Positions 6,856 through 7,370 of a stretch of 7,370 nucleotides of DNA are shown here, piece by piece. The notes beneath the pieces were generated by a model, which saw only the letters and a program-made list of their open reading frames with translations, had not been told where the DNA came from and ran no database searches. Source of the DNA: Candidatus Thalassarchaeaceae archaeon (GTDB lineage Archaea > Thermoplasmatota > Poseidoniia > Poseidoniales > Thalassarchaeaceae); NCBI GenBank assembly GCA_029250425.1, contig JAQXFF010000192.1, positions 1-7,370 of the forward strand. Direction: 5' to 3'. The translations under genes and the position numbers were made by a program. Every line of letters begins with the position of its first letter. Positions within the stretch are counted from its first letter, which is position 1.

Positions 6856-7370
6856 ACATCTGTGTGAGAGACTTCTTCTATTGAACGTTGACCCGGCTTA
6901 CCGTAGGTAAAGAACCACAGTAAACCAAGGACGCAAGCCCATTGAATCGGAGTCAAACCAAACCATTCTACCGGTGTTGTATCCTTGATGGAATCAACGA
7001 TGACTCGCCAAATTAAATACAACACCATGAAAGTCTGAAAACGTTGACCTGGCAGTGGATTTTCCAATTTCTCTAGGGTGGCCCAAATGGCTCCAAGGGC
7101 CATAATGCCATACAATTGGGTAGGGTGGCGTGGACCGTCACCAAAATCAACACCCCATGGCAAATCTGTATGGAAGCCATACGTCGCATCAGGGAGGCCC
7201 GTCAAGAAGCAACCGATGCGTCCAATGGCCATAGAAATGATGAGTGGAGTCACATAGACATCACCGGTTCGAACTGAAATCCCCAATAATTTCTTCGCCA
7301 CCTCAATACCCATTGTGCCACCCAATAAGCCACCAACAATGGTTTTCCCACCGAGAAATAAGATTGGAAC
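6852..7370 (-). CDS. Lgt-like (prolipoprotein diacylglyceryl transferase family) membrane protein, 5'-truncated
   Basis: The last 172 residues of a polytopic membrane protein lie here. The frame stays open to the window edge (VPILFLGGKTIVGGLLGG...), so the TTG at 7325 is not the start; roughly 90-120 N-terminal residues are probably missing. Family marks are GRIGCF, YGFHTDLPWGVDFGDG, PRHPTQLYG and YLIWRVIVD. Canonical Lgt moves diacylglyceryl from phosphatidylglycerol to the lipobox Cys of lipoprotein precursors. Several residues differ from E. coli Lgt by hand alignment: the His103 position is Val (KTIVGG instead of an HGG segment), Asn146 is Cys and Glu151 is Leu, while Arg143 and Arg239 are kept and Glu243 becomes Asp. 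It may therefore be a non-canonical family member using another lipid or acceptor. It overlaps the radical SAM gene by 4 bp (ATGA), which links the two functionally. I leave the symbol blank because the substitutions make true Lgt activity doubtful. Confidence 0.85.
   Translation of the reverse strand, partial: VPILFLGGKTIVGGLLGGTMGIEVAKKLLGISVRTGDVYVTPLIISMAIGRIGCFLTGLPDATYGFHTDLPWGVDFGDGPRHPTQLYGIMALGAIWATLEKLENPLPGQRFQTFMVLYLIWRVIVDSIKDTTPVEWFGLTPIQWACVLGLLWFFTYGKPGQRSIEEVSHTDV

Noticed and set aside
6855..7325. Complete 157-residue protein starting at TTG 7325
   Set aside because: The frame continues upstream to the window edge with Lgt-like sequence (GGKTIVGG), and the family needs about 100 further N-terminal residues.

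Overview
The window most resembles a chromosomal fragment from a planktonic marine archaeon of the Candidatus Poseidoniales (Marine Group II) type. That placement is an inference (about 0.6). It rests on the style of the acidic, Cys-paired, N-sequon-bearing membrane protein at 4215-5360, on a Shine-Dalgarno sequence very close to GGAGGTGATC, on the absence of recognisable bacterial -35/-10 promoters, and on a tetraether-synthase-like radical SAM gene. A bacterium cannot be excluded, because IcmF and Lgt-like proteins are mainly bacterial families. All coordinates are in the given window, and nearly every base is coding.

Layout: on the plus strand, 1-2286 is the 3' two thirds of a fused isobutyryl-CoA mutase (icmF), cut by the left edge. 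Everything else is on the minus strand, read right to left. It starts with an Lgt-like membrane transferase cut by the right edge (6852-7370). Next comes a radical SAM enzyme of the tetraether / membrane-spanning lipid synthase family (5353-6855), then a three-helix membrane protein with a large extracytoplasmic domain (4215-5360). These are followed by an aquaporin with a plant-TIP-like selectivity filter (3404-4117) and an AT-richer PD-(D/E)XK nuclease-fold protein that has lost its iron-sulfur cysteines (2290-3351). The nuclease gene meets icmF tail to tail with three bases between the stop codons.

How the genes may work together: the Lgt-like, radical SAM and membrane-protein genes overlap by 4 and 8 bases and are almost certainly one translationally coupled operon. 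One product belongs to a family that moves a diacylglyceryl-type lipid group. The second belongs to a family that joins lipid tails through C-C bonds. The third is a surface-exposed membrane protein of unknown function. Together they suggest a membrane-lipid or protein-lipidation module. This is the most interesting part of the window, and its chemistry is not shown by sequence alone. The aquaporin has its own strong ribosome binding site and a 97-bp leader with paired palindromic boxes, so it may be separately regulated. IcmF belongs to branched/short-chain acyl-CoA metabolism and has no evident link to the minus-strand operon.
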